DNA from: Desulfovibrio sp.
GTDB taxonomy: Bacteria; Desulfobacterota; Desulfovibrionia; Desulfovibrionales; Desulfovibrionaceae
Direction of reading: 5' to 3'
Assembly: GCA_022839785.1 (NCBI GenBank)
Contig: JALHJW010000007.1
Span: 1-64,000 of the forward strand
DNA: 64,000 nucleotides
Positions 61,657 to 64,000 of this stretch are shown one piece after another. The notes beneath the pieces are model-generated. The model was not told the DNA's origin, made no database searches, and worked only from the letters and a program-made list of their open reading frames with translations. Each line of letters opens with the position of its first letter. The first letter of the stretch is position 1. Made by a program: the position numbers and the translations under genes.

Positions 61657-61939
61657 GGGCGGGGCATCTCCGTTCCGGAAGGTCAGATACGCTGCATGCG
61701 CAACCTCCCTTTCACAGATGGCGTTTTGTTGCCGAAACGGATGACGCAGGGTGTCCGGCGGCAGGACGAATCGCCGGTTTGTCGTCCCGGATATACAAGC
61801 GCATCCGTTGTCTAGCGTCCTTCAACGCACCTAAACCTCCCTGTCTCCAAACCGCCACACGGGGGGACTACCCCGGTTCCATGCATCGGTCCGTCCGCGG
61901 GGCGGAGCCGGATCGCGCGAGCATGCAAGGAGGAACGTC

Positions 61940-62806
<867 letters not shown>

Positions 62807-62867
62807 TCCCGTCCCCCCGGCAATCGTGCCTGACCATACACCGCCGCAACGCCAAGGAGACCCGCCG

Positions 62868-63749
62868 ATGTTCAAGAAACTGCTCACCACCCTGACCACG
62901 CTCGCGGTCCTCGCCGCCGCGGCCCTGCCCGCCCTGGCCGCCTCCCCGTGCAAGGACTGGCCCGCCAAGCTGCGCATGGGCGTCATTCCCACCGAGGGCT
63001 CGGCCGACACGGCCAAGCGTTTCATGCCCCTGACCGACCACCTGAAGAAGACCCTGGGCGTCGAGATCGAGGTCTTCACGGCCAGCGACTACGCCGGAAT
63101 CATCACGGCCATGGCCAACAAGCACATCGAGTTCGCCTACTTCGGGCCCAAAAGCTACGTCGAGGCCTCGGAGAAGGCCGCCGCCGAGGCCGTGGCCATG
63201 GAAATCAGCATGGACGGCGAGCCGGGCTACTACGGCATCATCATCACGCCCAAGAACTCCGGCATCACCACCATGGAGCAGGCCAAGGGCAAGACCTTCG
63301 CCTTCACCGACCCCAACTCCACTTCCGGCTTCCTCGTGCCCAACGTGCTCTTCGCCCGCGACATGAAGGTCAAGCCCCAGGAGTACTTCTCCCAGGTCAA
63401 GTTCTCCGGCTCGCACGGCGCGTCCATCCTGGCCGTCAAGAACGGCGACATCCAGGTCGCCGCGACCAACACCGAGGACATGAGCCGCATGGAGGAGAAG
63501 GGCTCCGCCTCCATGAAGGACTTCAACGTCATCTGGAAGTCCGAACTCATCCCCGGCTCGCCCTACGCCGTGCGCGCCGACATGCCCGTGAGCCTCAAGG
63601 CCGCCTTCACCGGCGCGCTGATGCTCTACAACAACGACAAGGAAGGCATGCAGAAGCTGCAGATCGGCGGCTTTCTGCCTGCCAACGACGCCAGCTACGA
63701 CATCATCCGCTACCTGAACAAGCTCAAAAAGGAACTGGCCAAACAGTAG
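62868..63749 (+). CDS. phnD: Phosphonate ABC transporter substrate-binding protein PhnD (second copy)
   Basis: 293 aa. Signal peptide about 1-25 (ALPALAA). The mature protein has KLRMGVIPTEGSADTAKRF and EFAYFGPKSYVEA, the classic PhnD motifs, and TDPNSTSGFLVPNVLF. The FGPKSY loop and residues TSGFL contact the phosphonate in PhnD structures. ATG at 62868 with AAGGAGA upstream. Placed between the second phnC and phnE. Confidence 0.95.
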   Translation: MFKKLLTTLTTLAVLAAAALPALAASPCKDWPAKLRMGVIPTEGSADTAKRFMPLTDHLKKTLGVEIEVFTASDYAGIITAMANKHIEFAYFGPKSYVEASEKAAAEAVAMEISMDGEPGYYGIIITPKNSGITTMEQAKGKTFAFTDPNSTSGFLVPNVLFARDMKVKPQEYFSQVKFSGSHGASILAVKNGDIQVAATNTEDMSRMEEKGSASMKDFNVIWKSELIPGSPYAVRADMPVSLKAAFTGALMLYNNDKEGMQKLQIGGFLPANDASYDIIRYLNKLKKELAKQ

Positions 63750-63768
63750 GCCGGCCGTACGGGATGTC

Positions 63769-64000
63769 ATGTCGAACCAGCTGACCCTCGACTCGGTGAC
63801 CCCCAGGACGCCCCTCCAAAAGAGGGTCCTCCTGGGGCTCCTCGCGGCGGCCGTGGCCGCGATCCTGGTCGCGTCCTTCCTCTGGACCGGGATCGACCCC
63901 TTCAAGCTCTACAACAAGCGGCAGAACGCCTTCGAGTACCTCTTCGGCAAACAGCTCTCGGAGATGGAGATCAAGGAGATACGGCGGCAGGCCGAGCGCA
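63769..64000 (+). CDS. phnE: Phosphonate ABC transporter permease PhnE (second copy, cut by window end)
   Basis: At least 77 residues; the open frame continues past 64000. One transmembrane segment (about 20-40) follows a short cytoplasmic start; FLWTGIDPFKLYNKRQNAFEYLFGK is the N-terminal PhnE-type region before the permease core. ATG at 63769, 19 bp after the phnD stop. The remainder and any C-P lyase genes are outside the window. Confidence 0.85.
   Translation, partial: MSNQLTLDSVTPRTPLQKRVLLGLLAAAVAAILVASFLWTGIDPFKLYNKRQNAFEYLFGKQLSEMEIKEIRRQAER

Noticed and set aside
61657..61939. A second copy of the TAGACCT/AGGTCTA dyad upstream of the second phnC
   Set aside because: Only partial GTCTAG/CCTAAA-like matches without a symmetric pair were found.

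Overview
The window looks like chromosomal DNA of a GC-rich, deltaproteobacterial sulfate-reducer-type bacterium, probably Desulfovibrionaceae or a close relative. The main reasons are a two-subunit periplasmic [FeFe] hydrogenase in the Desulfovibrio arrangement (HydA with no signal peptide beside a small Tat-tagged HydB), a TM1266-type hydrogenase-system regulator, four chemoreceptors with near-identical signalling domains, and many stand-alone signalling proteins. This placement is inference from gene content only. I see no rRNA, tRNA, CRISPR array, insertion sequence or prophage module. The very long GC-rich reading frames antisense to real genes are shadows.

Layout. 1-582: intergenic; tandem hairpins at the left edge and a long palindrome before the nitrogen genes. 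583-4794: amtB-glnB-glnD (ammonium uptake, PII, PII uridylyltransferase). 4933-9608: a DisA_N-like nucleotide-binding protein, a VgrG3-type muramidase-like protein, a SYLF lipoprotein and an unknown membrane-anchored protein. 9672-12385: a fused succinyl-CoA-synthetase-type enzyme and an FKBP/SlyD prolyl isomerase. 12669-15797: rplU-rpmA-obgE-proB. 16105-22281: histidine kinase, response regulator-HDOD, response regulator with a degenerate HD-GYP domain, then chemoreceptor 1. 22362-28456: spermidine-synthase-like membrane protein, methyltransferase, DEAD-box helicase, DUF188 protein and a putative glycosyltransferase. 28613-32838: PstS-like periplasmic protein translationally coupled to a large hybrid kinase. 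32846-35862: iron-sulfur flavoprotein, divergent HxlR regulator, chemoreceptor 2. 36072-42436: homocysteine methyltransferase/MTHFR fusion, chemoreceptor 3, YgiQ-type radical SAM protein. 42659-49487: small ORF, J-domain-like pair, chemoreceptor 4, YbaK-type deacylase, DHCW cupin, omptin, glycosyltransferase.

49767-56022 is an anaerobic redox block: hydA-hydB, a TPR protein, the TM1266-like regulator directly followed by a TonB-dependent receptor, a second iron-sulfur flavoprotein and an AcfC-like binding protein. 56212-64000 is a phosphonate block: phnM, a divergent phnD-phnC-phnE transporter, the regulator phnF, a phn-type hexapeptide acetyltransferase and a second phnC-phnD-phnE transporter cut by the window end. 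The C-P lyase core (phnGHIJKL) is not in the window and would be expected further right.

The most noteworthy points are the signalling arrangements (HK/HDOD/degenerate HD-GYP trio; PstS-like protein coupled to a hybrid kinase), a DisA_N protein lacking the RHR motif, an orphan VgrG3-type domain, a TonB receptor coupled to the hydrogenase regulator, two iron-sulfur flavoproteins, an omptin, a J-domain-like pair, and duplicated phosphonate transporters. No single obvious new defence or mobile system is visible.
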